Part shown: one piece after another, positions 45,495 through 53,780 of the stretch
Layout: the number at the start of each line of letters is the position of its first letter
How positions within the stretch are numbered: the stretch's first letter is position 1
Source of the DNA: Bacteroidia bacterium
GTDB lineage: Bacteria; Bacteroidota; Bacteroidia; Chitinophagales; Chitinophagaceae
Assembly: GCA_030427635.1 (NCBI GenBank)
Contig: JAUIBA010000014.1
Location: 1 to 64,000, forward strand
DNA length: 64,000 bases
Reading direction: 5' to 3'
The notes under the pieces: generated by a model
The model's database searches: none
Told to the model about the DNA's origin: nothing
The model's input: only the letters and a program-made list of their open reading frames with translations
Translations under genes and position numbers: made by a program

Positions 45495-46910
45495 GTGGGA
45501 AACACAAATTACAGCTTTTTCCAGGGAGTAGAGCGCAACTTCGATAAGGCAGCTAAATACACCCGCTTTGAACCAGGTATCCTCCAGCAGATCAAGGTGT
45601 GCAACTCAGTGTATAGCATGAAGTTCCCGGTGCGTATCGGTGACAAGATTGAAGTTATTGAAGCTTATCGTGTACAGCATTCTCACCACAAGTTGCCATG
45701 TAAGGGCGGTATACGCTACAGCATGGATGTTAATCAGGACGAAGTGATGGCCCTCGCTGCCCTCATGACCTACAAATGTGCTATCGTTAACGTGCCTTTC
45801 GGTGGTGCAAAAGGTGGTATCCGTATCAATCCAAAGAACTACTCCGTATTTGAGCTGGAAAAAATTACCCGTCGTTATGCAAGTGAACTGGTTAAGAAAA
45901 ACTTCATAGGCCCCGGTATCGATGTTCCTGCACCGGATTATGGTACAGGTGCCCGCGAAATGAGCTGGATTGTGGATACTTACGCATCTCTGAAGCCAGG
46001 TGAGGTTGATGCGCTGGCATCTATCACCGGTAAGCCTGTTACTCAGGGTGGTGTACGTGGTCGTACAGAAGCTACTGGTCTCGGTGTATATTATGGTGTA
46101 CGTGAGGTTTGTAACACTGCCGACGATATGAAGCGTCTGGGTCTTCCCGTTGGTATAGAAGGTAAGCGTGTCATCATTCAGGGTCTGGGTAACGTAGGTT
46201 ACCACGCAGCTAAATTCTTCTATGACAATGGTGCTATCATCGTTGGTCTGGCAGAATATGAAGGTGGTATCTACAATGAGAAAGGTCTGGATGTATATAA
46301 AGTGGTAGAGCACCGTAAGACTACCGGTTCTATCCTCAACTTCCCCGATGCTACCAACATGCCTGATAGTGGCACTACGCTGGAGCAGCCATGCGATATC
46401 CTTATCCCTGCTGCACTGGAAAATGTTATCAATGCCAGCAATGCCGAGCGTATTCAGGCAAAAATTATAGGTGAAGGTGCCAACGGCCCTCTTACTCCTG
46501 AGGCTGACGAAATACTCAACAAAAAAGGCGCTATCGTCGTTCCGGATATGTACCTGAACGCTGGTGGTGTTACCGTATCATACTTCGAGTGGTTGAAAAA
46601 CCTCAGCCACGTTCGTTTTGGCCGTATGGACAAGCGCTTCTCTGAAAATCAGAACTCTTCTATCATCAAAACGGTAGAAAACCTAACCGGTAAAAAAGTT
46701 ACCGATCTGGAGCGCATTCAGCTGCAGCACGGTCCTGATGAGGTTGATCTGGTTTATTCAGGTCTTGAAGACACAATGATTGGCTCTTATCACGAAATCC
46801 GAGAGGCGCTCCTTAGCCTTGACGGCACCGTAGATATGCGTACTGCTGCCTTCACCGTTGCTATCAACAAGGTGGGCGTTGCTTACGAAGAGCTGGGTAT
46901 CTTCCCATAA
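45495..46910 (+). CDS. gdhA: Glutamate dehydrogenase (Glu/Leu/Phe/Val family)
   Basis: The 471-residue product has the substrate- and catalysis-related lysines of glutamate dehydrogenases: K70 in PCKGGIRY, K94 in MTYKCAIV and K106 in FGGAKGGIR, the loop [15 protein letters not shown], and a Rossmann [10 protein letters not shown] (about 238) for NAD(P). It interconverts glutamate and 2-oxoglutarate plus ammonia. The start is GTG at 45495. Its C-terminal 60 residues are longer than in most hexameric enzymes, as in Bacteroidota relatives. It closes the ccmC-ccmD-gdhA unit and is followed by a terminator. Confidence 0.93.
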   Translation: MGNTNYSFFQGVERNFDKAAKYTRFEPGILQQIKVCNSVYSMKFPVRIGDKIEVIEAYRVQHSHHKLPCKGGIRYSMDVNQDEVMALAALMTYKCAIVNVPFGGAKGGIRINPKNYSVFELEKITRRYASELVKKNFIGPGIDVPAPDYGTGAREMSWIVDTYASLKPGEVDALASITGKPVTQGGVRGRTEATGLGVYYGVREVCNTADDMKRLGLPVGIEGKRVIIQGLGNVGYHAAKFFYDNGAIIVGLAEYEGGIYNEKGLDVYKVVEHRKTTGSILNFPDATNMPDSGTTLEQPCDILIPAALENVINASNAERIQAKIIGEGANGPLTPEADEILNKKGAIVVPDMYLNAGGVTVSYFEWLKNLSHVRFGRMDKRFSENQNSSIIKTVENLTGKKVTDLERIQLQHGPDEVDLVYSGLEDTMIGSYHEIREALLSLDGTVDMRTAAFTVAINKVGVAYEELGIFP

Positions 46911-46934
46911 CTGTTTACAGTACTTATACTTTTG

Positions 46935-46966
46935 CAGGGCTGCCACATGGCAGCCCTGTTTGTTTA
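46935..46966 (+). terminator. Terminator after glutamate dehydrogenase
   Basis: An 11-bp perfect stem (CAGGGCTGCCA at 46935-46945 with TGGCAGCCCTG at 46948-46958) is followed by TTTGTTTATT, 24 bp after the stop codon. Confidence 0.85.
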
Positions 46967-47043
46967 TTCCTATGCCTCTCACATGTAGCATCAGCTACCT
47001 CGCTTTCTTCCTGGCGCAGGCTTGTATACCTGTGTATAAAAGC

Positions 47044-47073
47044 AAAGGCCCCGCCAGATAAGGCAGGACCTTT
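47044..47073 (-). terminator. Terminator of the secreted-protein gene at 47093
   Basis: On the minus strand, AAAGGTCCTGCC pairs with GGCGGGGCCTTT (two G-U pairs, 6-nt loop) and runs into GCTTTTATA. It lies about 20 bp after the stop codon. Confidence 0.75.
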
Positions 47074-47092
47074 ATAGCTCAGCAGGTATATT

Positions 47093-48223
47093 TTATTGTA
47101 CCGTTACCTGTTTCACGGCGCTTACTTTTTCGTTATGCAGCTCCAGCATATAGTTGCCTGCTGCCAGTCCGGCAGGTAGTTGCATGGCTCGTGGGCTTGC
47201 GGCCTGCATAGTACCGTTATACAGCTCTGCTACCTTTCGGCCGCTTATGTCATACAGGCTCACAGTACAGTCTTCCATTGTTTTGTCTGTAGCCACATTT
47301 ACATAGTGCGCTGCCGGTACGGGATATACCTTTACATTATTGGTCACATCTTCTTTTATTCCTTGCACACCCGTGCTGCTGGCAGGTACGCCATTGGTGG
47401 CATTTACTATGTATTTGCGGCCGGTCACCTCATCTATTTTGTACACTACCATCACATAGCTCAGCTTGTCTTTGTTCCAGCTGGCAGGTATTCTGTAGGC
47501 ATAGTCACGGGTATATTCCTCACCTGCAGCCATTGAAGTATTATAGGTTACAGCCCATCCCCATGGCCCCGACTGTACTGCTTTCCGCAGAAAGTGCCGG
47601 TGGGCAAATGTATCATCGGCCGATATGGTACTGGCCATAAAGCCCATTGCACTATCCTCCACCGCATATATAGCTGCCATGTAAGTCCCTGTAGTTGCTA
47701 CATTAAATCTTGTTTTTGCGGTTATTACCACAGAGTCCGGTGCTATTTCGGTTTTGGTAAATCCTATTGATACCACCGCCGGTGTTCCGGTAAGACTACT
47801 CACATAGCTATACAGTGTGTCTATTGCTCTGCGGTGTCTGTATATACGTCCCGCAGGCGTGTTGTAAAAATCTACATATTGAAATTCCAGAATACTCACA
47901 CCTATATTATCTACTGCAAATGCCGGCTGATTGCCATAGTTGGGGCTGTTATTCTTACTGAAGAGCATAGACTCCGTCCAGTACAGATCTGTTTTGCCTT
48001 CCGCTGGTCCTGTATCATATTGCAGCATCAGTGCCGGAAATCCGGGTGTGTTCTGAATGTCTCCCAGGGTATCCAGCAGTCCTACAGACCATTCATTATA
48101 ACTGTCAGCGCATAGCGCCCATTCTCTGATAAACACAACAGTTTTGTGTTCGTTCTGCATCCATTGTGCCTTCACCATAGGCGTAGCCGCAAGTGTCAGT
48201 GCAAAAAGTAGTAGTTTTTTCAT
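47093..48223 (-). CDS. T9SS-sorted secreted protein, possibly Omp28-like
   Basis: The 376-residue product has a signal peptide (MKKLLLFALTLAATPMVKAQ) and a T9SS sorting domain from about residue 300 (VYPVPAAHYVNV to KQVTVQ). The middle (TVVFIREWALCADSYNEW...ALMLQYDTG, then SVVITAKTRFNVATTGTYMAAIYAVED) has the layout of Omp28-like proteins, with an N-terminal thioredoxin-like part and a later beta domain, but the CxxC of typical members is absent (only one Cys, in ALCAD). The Omp28 link is tentative. The upstream in-frame ATG at 48259 adds a charged stretch before the signal peptide and was rejected. Confidence 0.78.
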   Translation of the reverse strand: MKKLLLFALTLAATPMVKAQWMQNEHKTVVFIREWALCADSYNEWSVGLLDTLGDIQNTPGFPALMLQYDTGPAEGKTDLYWTESMLFSKNNSPNYGNQPAFAVDNIGVSILEFQYVDFYNTPAGRIYRHRRAIDTLYSYVSSLTGTPAVVSIGFTKTEIAPDSVVITAKTRFNVATTGTYMAAIYAVEDSAMGFMASTISADDTFAHRHFLRKAVQSGPWGWAVTYNTSMAAGEEYTRDYAYRIPASWNKDKLSYVMVVYKIDEVTGRKYIVNATNGVPASSTGVQGIKEDVTNNVKVYPVPAAHYVNVATDKTMEDCTVSLYDISGRKVAELYNGTMQAASPRAMQLPAGLAAGNYMLELHNEKVSAVKQVTVQ

Positions 48224-48259
48224 GGGAATTCTGATTTGTTTTTCCTTTATGAAAGACAC

Positions 48260-48565
48260 TGCACTTCGCTGCTTCGTTGGATATTTCTGCTACTTTTTTT
48301 ATGTTTTTTTATAATATAATCTGCGGGTTAAATAATGCTTGCTGAATATCACATTTTTCTTTTTCTTCTCGGTTATATTTCAGTGCATACACAATTTGTA
48401 CGCTTTACGGATTTGTAGGTATTGATCTTATATGCGTTATTATCCATAAGGTTATGATTAGAATTTGTTAATGAACTCGCGTTATGAGTTATCATTTCAT
48501 ATTTTGTGGCAAATATTTCAATAGACTTTTGGAAGCTGTGGTAATGCTATAAATGCGTCGTTGGT
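48260..48565. other. A/T-rich divergent spacer
   Basis: About 300 bp between the secreted-protein gene and the histidine kinase, notably richer in A+T than the neighbouring genes. It holds a small inverted repeat (AACTC/GAGTT, 48473-48489). No perfect TAnnTTTG was found near the kinase start; a TATTTTG-like stretch is near 48500. No gene or RNA seen. Confidence 0.4.
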
Positions 48566-50350
48566 ATGGAGCAGAAAATCAGTATTCGTTGGAAATACCT
48601 TTGGCCTTACCTGGTGTTTGGCGGCACTATAGCGGCAGCAGTTATTATCAATGTGCGCCTTACTATGGATGGCTTCATAGAAACCAGACACCATGCACGT
48701 ATTATAAATCTTGCAGGCCGCCAGCGTTATTTAAGTCAGAAGAATCTAACCGCCTTTTTAACAGCGGTACATAAAATAAACCCATCATTGCCTGATACAG
48801 GAGATCTGTACCATTGGAAACAAATGCATAAGATCCTGCAGCAGGGTAGTGTGGAGAATGACCTCTTCATTATGCCATCCTCCGCTACTGCGGCTATGCA
48901 CGACATGGATTCCGTTTGTGCTGATCTTTATGAAATATTGCACATGCCGGTCAGTAGTGTGTCCGATGCAGATGTGCAAACGGCCATTGCATTACAGTCT
49001 GTCTATTTACCGGCAATGGATAATGGCGTGTATTTGTTTCAGCAAAACGCAGAATCTACCTTATGGGTAATTCGTAAGAAGCAGATATGGGCAGCCGTCA
49101 TGTCGGGATTAGTACTCATGATGGAGATTATTTTTCTCATCATTCCATATCACCGAAAGTTGATTCTTGCATATCGTCAGTTAAAGCATAACAAGCAGAC
49201 TATTGAAGAGCAGTCAGAAGAGATTCAGCAACAAATGCACTCATTGTCAGAGAATCACATAGAACTGGAAAAACTCAATCACGCAAAAGAACTCACATTA
49301 GAAGGTATCAACGCAGGTGTGTGGCATTGGAATATTATTACCGGTGAAGAGTCGTGGTCTCCCAATTTTTATCGGGTATTGGGTTACGAAGTAGGAGAAA
49401 TTCCTTCCAATTTTGACACATTCCTCAACTTTTTGCTACACCCTGACGATAAGGAATCTGTTCAGACCGCAGTAGAAAAACACCTGAAGTATGGAGACAG
49501 GTATCATGTAGAAATCAGAATGCGTAATAAAGATGGCTCTTACCGGTGGTACGATGCAGCAGGTGAAAGTGATAGAGATATTTCTGGTAACGCTACGCAA
49601 ATGGCCGGTTCTATTATTGATATTAACGATAAGATTCTGAACCATAAAAAGCTGGAGGCGGCCAATGAAGCCAAAAGCAAAATACTGGCCATACTGTCCC
49701 ATGACCTCAGAAGCCCGCTCAACGGGATTAAAGGTATGTTGGAGCTGCAGTCACTTGGGGGGCTCACTCAGGAAGAGTTTATAGAATATATGGGCCGTCT
49801 TGAAGAAGGAATAGATTTTACTATTAAAACACTCGATAATATTCTTATCTGGGCATCTTCCCAGATGGATGAAATCAGTGTAAAACCTGTAGATATAAAG
49901 CTATCTGTTGCCTTGCAGGAGGTAGAAAAGTTTCATCAGCATTTTGCAGTGCAGAAAGGTGTTGAGGTTACTTACACTGCTGCTGATAGTACTGTTGGCC
50001 ATGCCGACCCCAATCATATATTTATCATTCTCAGAAACCTGGTAAGCAATGCAATAAAATTCACACCCTCCGGAGGGAAAGTTACAGTTACAGCACATGC
50101 TCACGACGGTCAGGTATTTATTGATGTTGCCGACAATGGAGTGGGCATGAATGCCGATTTTGTACGGAAACTGATGAATCAGGAAGAGCGGCTATCTTCT
50201 TATGGTACTAATGGAGAAAAAGGCACCGGACTTGGTATTAATCTGGTAATGGACTTGTTGAAAAGAAACGGCGGGAAATTGCGTCTGGAAAGTGAGCTAG
50301 GGAAGGGAAGCACATTTACCTGTATTATCCCGGGTGGCAACACGGTTTAG
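48566..50350 (+). CDS. Membrane sensor histidine kinase with PilJ-type sensor and PAS domain
   Basis: The 594-residue protein has an N-terminal transmembrane helix (about 13-31), a periplasmic PilJ/NarX-type sensor domain (35-170, with the signature INLAGRQRYLSQ), a second transmembrane helix (about 174-194), a coiled coil (196-243), a PAS_3 domain (about 245-350; NKDGSYRWYDAAGE), a HisKA domain with the phospho-accepting H379 in ILSHDLRSPL, and an intact ATPase (N-box LVSNAIKF around N495, G1 DNGVGM, G2 GTGLGI). It senses an unknown signal in the periplasm and should phosphorylate a response regulator, but none is adjacent. Its 3' end faces the GAF/PAS protein gene. Confidence 0.93.
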   Translation: MEQKISIRWKYLWPYLVFGGTIAAAVIINVRLTMDGFIETRHHARIINLAGRQRYLSQKNLTAFLTAVHKINPSLPDTGDLYHWKQMHKILQQGSVENDLFIMPSSATAAMHDMDSVCADLYEILHMPVSSVSDADVQTAIALQSVYLPAMDNGVYLFQQNAESTLWVIRKKQIWAAVMSGLVLMMEIIFLIIPYHRKLILAYRQLKHNKQTIEEQSEEIQQQMHSLSENHIELEKLNHAKELTLEGINAGVWHWNIITGEESWSPNFYRVLGYEVGEIPSNFDTFLNFLLHPDDKESVQTAVEKHLKYGDRYHVEIRMRNKDGSYRWYDAAGESDRDISGNATQMAGSIIDINDKILNHKKLEAANEAKSKILAILSHDLRSPLNGIKGMLELQSLGGLTQEEFIEYMGRLEEGIDFTIKTLDNILIWASSQMDEISVKPVDIKLSVALQEVEKFHQHFAVQKGVEVTYTAADSTVGHADPNHIFIILRNLVSNAIKFTPSGGKVTVTAHAHDGQVFIDVADNGVGMNADFVRKLMNQEERLSSYGTNGEKGTGLGINLVMDLLKRNGGKLRLESELGKGSTFTCIIPGGNTV

Positions 50351-50386
50351 TTTTCGCCCGGTTTTATTGCATATACCTCACTCCTT

Positions 50387-51499
50387 TTACGCCCGTATTT
50401 CAGCTTGTGTTAGTTGATGTTCTTTCGATATGTCTCTCGTTACTTTGGTAAATCCTATTACCTCCTCTTTATCGTTATGTATGGCAGTAATAGTAATTCT
50501 TGCCATAAAGGTAGTCCCATCACTTTTTACACGTACTCCTTCATCACGTGCTACGCCGCTCGCTCGTGCCTCTTGCAGTAGCTTATAGGGGATACCTGCA
50601 TCCTTTTGTGCTTCGGTATAAAATACATCAAAGCTTCTGCCCACTATTTCCGATGTTTTGTAGCCCTTTATTTTTTCAGCGCCCTTATTCCAGTTCTCTA
50701 TCACACCGTTACGGTCCAGTAGTAGTATAGCATAGTCCTCTATTTCTTCTACCATTTTGTTGAACTTCAGCAGCTTTATATCCTTATTCCCCAGAGACTC
50801 TGCCACTATCGCATGTATACGGCTATCCACTATCCTTACCGTATCATGGAGCATCGACAGCCATTCATCATCCATATTCAGTGTATTGTCCTGCGCCAGA
50901 TTTATAAGCCCCATTACAGAGGTAAGTGGTTGCCTTATGTCGTGCGACTGCAGCTGGGCTATAGCCCTCAGTGCTTCATTTTTCTTCTCTATTTCGGTCA
51001 GCTGCTCTTTTAGCCGCATTTTAGATAGCTCAGCTTCAAAAAGGAATACTACCTGTTTGGCTAGTGCCAGCAGCGTTCTTTTTTGTACATCATTCAGGTT
51101 GCTGGGTTTTCTGTCAAACAGGCACAGGGAGCCTATTTTAAAGCCGTCTTTTGTTATCAGCGGGATGCCTGCATAAAATCTAATCACTGGTTTGGGGCCA
51201 GTGGCACCACTGTTTAAAAACAATGGATCTTTTTTCGCATCCCTTATAATCAGAAACTCATTGCTTTCCCGCATGTGCTCACAGAAGGGTGTATCATGCA
51301 GTGAAGAAATCAGTTCTTCCCCCGTTGCCGCTACTATCTGGTTAGTTATTTCATCCGGCAATGTGATTACAGATACTGGCTTGTTACATATGCTACTTGC
51401 CAGATTGGTAATCTCCTGTAATTCGTTCTTTAAAGCTACATTCAGGGCCAGATATTCTCTTATTTTTTCCAGCCGCTTCTCTTCTGTTTTATTCCTCAT
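50387..51499 (-). CDS. GAF - H-box - PAS protein without ATPase domain
   Basis: The 370-residue soluble protein has a GAF domain (about 20-155, GIPLITKDGFKIGSLCLFD), a helical segment with a histidine-kinase-like H-box (QSHDIRQPLTSVMGLINL, H186) and a C-terminal PAS domain (about 255-358; LLDRNGVIENWN, TKVTRDIS). The ATP-binding half of a kinase is missing, and the PAS follows rather than precedes the H-box. The gene ends in a normal stop with no frameshift evident, so this is the designed length. It could be a phosphotransfer partner or decoy for a kinase, or H186 may no longer be used. It lies convergent to the sensor kinase, 36 bp apart. Confidence 0.85.
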   Translation of the reverse strand: MRNKTEEKRLEKIREYLALNVALKNELQEITNLASSICNKPVSVITLPDEITNQIVAATGEELISSLHDTPFCEHMRESNEFLIIRDAKKDPLFLNSGATGPKPVIRFYAGIPLITKDGFKIGSLCLFDRKPSNLNDVQKRTLLALAKQVVFLFEAELSKMRLKEQLTEIEKKNEALRAIAQLQSHDIRQPLTSVMGLINLAQDNTLNMDDEWLSMLHDTVRIVDSRIHAIVAESLGNKDIKLLKFNKMVEEIEDYAILLLDRNGVIENWNKGAEKIKGYKTSEIVGRSFDVFYTEAQKDAGIPYKLLQEARASGVARDEGVRVKSDGTTFMARITITAIHNDKEEVIGFTKVTRDISKEHQLTQAEIRA

Positions 51500-52146
51500 A
51501 TTCCCTTTTCGCAGTTCTCTTTCTCTGAGTAGGTTTACTTTGCGAAGTTCGTTAATTTATAAAAATGTATACACACCTTTTTTGTCATTCATTGGTTATA
51601 CGTTTCCTCTTTAAATGTTATTATACTCTTCCTGCCCATGCCTTACCTCATCCCGTACATCAACAGTGTATACAATAATAATACTCGGAATTTCAGCTCC
51701 CATACTCCGGACGATAAGGGAAGTTCCCCTCCTGTCAAGGAGCGGACTTATCTCGCTGAGGCAGAATGATGGCCTGCCTGCCGTGGTAGGCCTGCCTGCC
51801 GTAGGCAGGCGCAAAAAGACGCGTTCTTTTTGCCGCCTGGGGTGGTTGTTACAACACAGGCTATTGTTCTTTCTTACAGCAAAACCCACCGGCACGGTCA
51901 TGGCGCACAGCTATCCGGCATATCCTGCCGCGCCTCACTTCACCACCGTCAGTTACATGTTGTAAAAAACACCCCCAAACCCTTACTGGTAGCGGATACT
52001 TTTTTACATCATATGCACCATAGTGCATATCATACCCCTGCATAGCGCACATCTGCTGCACCCGCTTTTTCCCTTTCACACCCGCACCCCAATTTTGAGG
52101 AAGGATAGTATCGTAAATCCCTTTATCACCATTAAAATAGATTATT
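51500..52146. other. Gene-poor spacer with palindromic repeats
   Basis: About 650 bp with no convincing gene. It holds small palindromes described separately (51727-51839). Open frames on both strands here (for example the 96-codon minus frame at 51611-51901 and the 116-codon plus frame at 51615-51965) consist of repeat translations rich in Pro, Arg and Thr and are not called. Confidence 0.6.
51729..51839. repeat. Cluster of nested palindromes and direct repeats
   Basis: A CTCCT/AGGAG hairpin (51729-51742) precedes two direct copies of GGCCTGCCTGCCGT (51771-51784, 51789-51802), which run into a palindrome GTAGGCAGGC. The next hairpin pairs CAGGC+GCAAAAAGA (51806-51819) with TCTTTTTGC+GCCTG (51825-51839) across a 5-nt loop and one bulge. 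GCCTGCCTGCC and CCCTCCT/AGGAGG elements are frequent dispersed repeats in Bacteroidota genomes. Confidence 0.7.
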
Positions 52147-53295
52147 ATGTCACAGGACAAAAAGCAGGAAGCATTTCATCTGTATTTTCAGAGCGACCTC
52201 AATCAGCAGCAGATAGCACAGCGCATCGGTATCAATCGTAAAACGCTATGGTCATGGATTCGTGAGGGGCAGTGGCGCAGAGCCCGCCATATTGCAGCTA
52301 CGGCCCCCTCCGTACTTGTCCAGCAGTACTACGACCAGCTCCTCCAGCTTAATGAGCACATTGCCACCCGCACCGATATGCCATTCCCCACACCTGCCGA
52401 GGCCGATGTTATGCGCAAGCTTTCCGGCGTTATTAAAAATACACGTACCATGTGTGGCCCCGGCGAAATGATAGAGATATTCTCACTCTTTACACACGAC
52501 CTTATCAGCCGTGCCGGTGGTGATGAAATTGCCCGCGAAGTCGTTCTTATGTTCGATGAGTTCATACAGCGGCGCACCACTATCGGTGACCAGTACAACT
52601 ATTTGGATAAATACTACCACGCAGCACGGGAGCAGAAAGAGTATGCCGAATGGCTCACAGAGCAGCAGATGCCGGCAGAGCCGGAGATAACCCCCGCTGC
52701 CGTACCACCCATGGGGCAGGATGGGGTGCTTGTGGGGCATGCAGAGCCTGCCGCACAGGTAAATGAATCATTGAAAGACAATGAGTTACAGCAAGATAGT
52801 ACACCCGCTACGCCTGCAGAAAATAAAAGTGGGGTATCGGCATATCCTCCTCACCCCGACCATGAAGGGCTATCTCCCGAAATGGTTGAAGAATGGGAAA
52901 AATACAAAGCACTCGTAGTGGATGGCAATGATATTGACGCCTTTACCGATGAGGATACAACTGTTACAGATGTGGGGCAGGATGGGGCGCCATTGGGACA
53001 TGCAGAGCCTGCCCCACAGGTAAATGAGCCATTGAAAAACAATGAGTTACCGCAAAATAGTACACCCGCCACACCCGCGGAAAATAAAAGTGGGGTATCC
53101 TCCTCCATTCCCCCTCCCATTTCAGATGGGGAAGAACATGTAGCCGAAAGCAAAACCGCAGAGGACAAACCAATAGTGCCACCTGAAGCAGAGAATAAAA
53201 AACCGCCCGTATCAGACAAGCCCGCTCGCCATCCCGGCTGTAATCTCATCCGCCGTGGCGATCCTCCGTTCTATCTGTTTGGTCCCCGTCATTAA
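52147..53295 (+). CDS. HTH protein resembling phage terminase small subunits, with repeat-rich C-terminus
   Basis: The 382-residue protein begins with a helix-turn-helix (about 14-40, DLNQQQIAQRIGINRKTLWSWI) and a helical region (40-175) like terminase small subunits and related DNA-binding proteins. From about 180 it is low complexity: a block of about 43 residues (GQDGVLVGHAEPAAQVNES...) occurs twice (about 189-231 and 276-318), and the remainder is Pro/Glu-rich. No large terminase, portal or other phage genes lie nearby, so it is orphan and may have another DNA-binding role. Start ATG at 52147. Expression of a full-length protein is plausible since both copies keep frame. Confidence 0.75.
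   Translation: MSQDKKQEAFHLYFQSDLNQQQIAQRIGINRKTLWSWIREGQWRRARHIAATAPSVLVQQYYDQLLQLNEHIATRTDMPFPTPAEADVMRKLSGVIKNTRTMCGPGEMIEIFSLFTHDLISRAGGDEIAREVVLMFDEFIQRRTTIGDQYNYLDKYYHAAREQKEYAEWLTEQQMPAEPEITPAAVPPMGQDGVLVGHAEPAAQVNESLKDNELQQDSTPATPAENKSGVSAYPPHPDHEGLSPEMVEEWEKYKALVVDGNDIDAFTDEDTTVTDVGQDGAPLGHAEPAPQVNEPLKNNELPQNSTPATPAENKSGVSSSIPPPISDGEEHVAESKTAEDKPIVPPEAENKKPPVSDKPARHPGCNLIRRGDPPFYLFGPRH
52712..53099 (+). repeat. Two-copy 127-bp repeat inside the HTH gene
   Basis: Copies at 52712-52838 and 52973-53099 are offset by 261 bp (87 codons), so the frame is kept. Both start TGGGGCAGGATGGGG and end ATAAAAGTGGGGTATC. They differ by a small number of substitutions. Confidence 0.75.
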
Positions 53296-53394
53296 TCAAA
53301 GCAGGTTATCCCATTTAAGTCAGGGGACTCTTTCACATAGGTGTAGGAATACCTGTATTTATACCTGTGTATCCTTTGTTGTTGAGTCCCATGT

Positions 53395-53674
53395 CAGGCA
53401 TAAGGATATAAGTCTTTGGGTACTTTTACCCATTATTACGGGCGGGTGTACAAGACAAAAAACTTTGTGGCCTTTGTGGTTGAGTTCCAAGGCAGGCATA
53501 AGGATATGAGTCTTTGTGCACTTATCCCATCATTACGGGCAGGTGTACAAGACAAAAACTTTGTGGCCTTTGTGGTTAGTTCCAAGTCAGGCATAAGGAT
53601 ATGAGTCTTTGTGCACTTATCCCATCATTACGGGCAGGTGTACAAGACAAAAAACTTTGTGGCCTTTGTGGTTA
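53395..53674. repeat. Tandem 95-98 bp repeats, about 2.9 copies
   Basis: Units start at 53395, 53493 and 53588, each opening CAGGCATAAGGATAT and closing with ACTTTGTGGCCTTTGTGGTT. Unit lengths are 98, 95 and about 87 bp; units two and three are almost identical, unit one is more diverged. No spacer sequences are present, so this is not a CRISPR array. CTTTGTGxCTTTGTGGTT is a motif often repeated in Bacteroidota intergenic DNA. Confidence 0.85.
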
Positions 53675-53726
53675 AAATACCTCTTGTCAGAACCTGATTC
53701 ACGAATGCCGGTTCCCATGAAAATAT

Positions 53727-53754
53727 AAAGCCCCGGCACAATGGCCGGGGCTTT
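53727..53754 (-). terminator. Terminator of the SBBP gene
   Basis: An 11-bp perfect stem (AAAGCCCCGGC/GCCGGGGCTTT) with a 6-nt loop lies 27 bp after the stop codon; on the minus strand it is followed by TATATTTT. Confidence 0.8.
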
Positions 53755-53780
53755 GGGGTAAGCTTGTTAGTTTTATTTGA

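Noticed and set aside
45606-46313. 235-codon minus-strand frame opposite glutamate dehydrogenase
   Set aside because: The sense strand encodes a clear, conserved enzyme with intact motifs; the antisense has no recognisable features.
51611-51965. Two overlapping open frames of about 100 codons on opposite strands
   Set aside because: They translate palindromic and direct repeats, have no domains and no -7 element near the start.
52147-53295. Prophage remnant
   Set aside because: Only one phage-like gene is present; no integrase, portal, capsid, large terminase or attachment-site repeats were found.
53395-53674. Possible CRISPR array
   Set aside because: The repeats follow each other directly with 95-98 bp units; no short repeats alternating with unique spacers and no cas genes.
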